Below, in pieces: positions 5,789-6,184 of a stretch of 6,184 nt of DNA. A program made the translations under genes and the position numbers. Location: contig JASJBO010000410.1 in NCBI GenBank assembly GCA_030066475.1, forward strand, positions 1-6,184. The letters are read 5' to 3'. Numbering within the stretch: the first letter of the stretch is position 1; every line of letters starts with the position of its first letter. The DNA is from Myxococcota bacterium. GTDB lineage: Bacteria > Myxococcota_A > UBA9160 > PR03. The notes below the pieces were generated by a model. It was not told the DNA's origin and did no database searches. It saw only the letters and a list, made by a program, of their open reading frames with translations.

Positions 5789-6184
5789 CTAGTCGAGCGC
5801 CGACCAGCGCCGCCCGGGATAGAGCGCGTCGACGGCGGGCTGGTGCAGCCACTCGTCGCGCCAGGCCTTGCGCGCGAGGTAGGGTACGAGCGAGGCGTCG
5901 TCGAAGCGCTCCTCGCGAATCCCCTCTACGAGCGCGGCGTTCCCGGCCTCGACGCTCTCCGGCGGGGTGCCGAGCAGCGCCGCCATCTCCTCGCAGGCGA
6001 TCGCACCGAGCGCCGCGCCGTAGCGCCGCCGGCGGTCCATGCACCTGACGAGCGTCGCCACGTCGCGAGCACGCTGGGCCGCGAAGGGCTTCTCGATCGC
6101 GGGCTCCACGTCCTTCTCGAGCGCGTACACGGCGGCCTCCGCGAGCACGTCGCGTCCCGCGTCGTGTTCGCCGTTCTCCTCGGG
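5789..6184 (-). CDS. C-terminal part of an unidentified protein, cut by the window edge
   Basis: The frame is open from the right edge to a TAG at 5789-5791, giving 131 residues. A GTG at 6148 is a possible start, but the frame stays open beyond it and there is no Shine-Dalgarno in front, so the gene most likely begins outside the window. The sequence is mainly alpha-helical and charged: an Ala/Glu-rich helix, then TLVRCMDRRRRYGAALGAI, ACEEMAALLGTPPESVEAG, and a distinctive end with YLARKAWRDEWLHQPAVDAL followed by YPGRRWSALD. There is no signal peptide or membrane segment in this part. Codon use looks like that of the neighbours, supporting a real gene. I do not recognise the family. It converges on the calcium-repeat lipoprotein with 70 bp between the stops. 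Confidence 0.65.
   Translation of the reverse strand, partial: PEENGEHDAGRDVLAEAAVYALEKDVEPAIEKPFAAQRARDVATLVRCMDRRRRYGAALGAIACEEMAALLGTPPESVEAGNAALVEGIREERFDDASLVPYLARKAWRDEWLHQPAVDALYPGRRWSALD

Overview
The window is GC-rich. Its genes use GTG and TTG as well as ATG starts, and it carries at least two lipoproteins, so a Gram-negative bacterium is likely. One lipoprotein is Cys-rich and ends in thrombospondin type-3 calcium repeats. That, with the codon bias, recalls Myxococcota and other former delta-proteobacteria, but this is an inference from style: there is no rRNA or other phylogenetic marker here. I see no tRNA, rRNA, CRISPR array, insertion sequence or phage gene.

Layout. Positions 3-167 (+) are the last 54 codons of an endonuclease/exonuclease/phosphatase-type protein that ends in eleven aspartates. 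A 283-bp non-coding leader (168-450) with an A5G9 tract follows. Next come two co-directional genes: a SulP-family anion permease without a STAS domain (451-1851) and a tandem-domain universal stress protein (1940-2833). They converge on a minus-strand pair: a zinc-independent MDR oxidoreductase of the CurA/prostaglandin reductase type (3513-4514) and, 31 bp downstream, a small uncharacterised lipoprotein (2891-3481). A 193-bp divergent region separates the oxidoreductase from a plus-strand lipoprotein (4708-5718) that has an NTF2-like N-terminal half, a Cys-rich helical middle and two TSP3 calcium loops. It converges on a gene cut by the right edge (5789-6184, minus), with strong hairpins in the 70-bp gap.

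How the genes may work together. The best-supported unit is permease plus universal stress protein. The stress protein keeps a nucleotide-binding loop only in its second domain, and the permease lacks the usual cytoplasmic regulatory domain, so the stress protein may be a nucleotide-responsive regulator of transport. The oxidoreductase and small lipoprotein are probably co-transcribed, without an obvious functional link. Overall this looks like chromosomal background of an under-studied lineage rather than a mobile or defence island. I found no clear new multi-gene system; the permease/stress-protein pair and the composite calcium-repeat lipoprotein merit the closest look.
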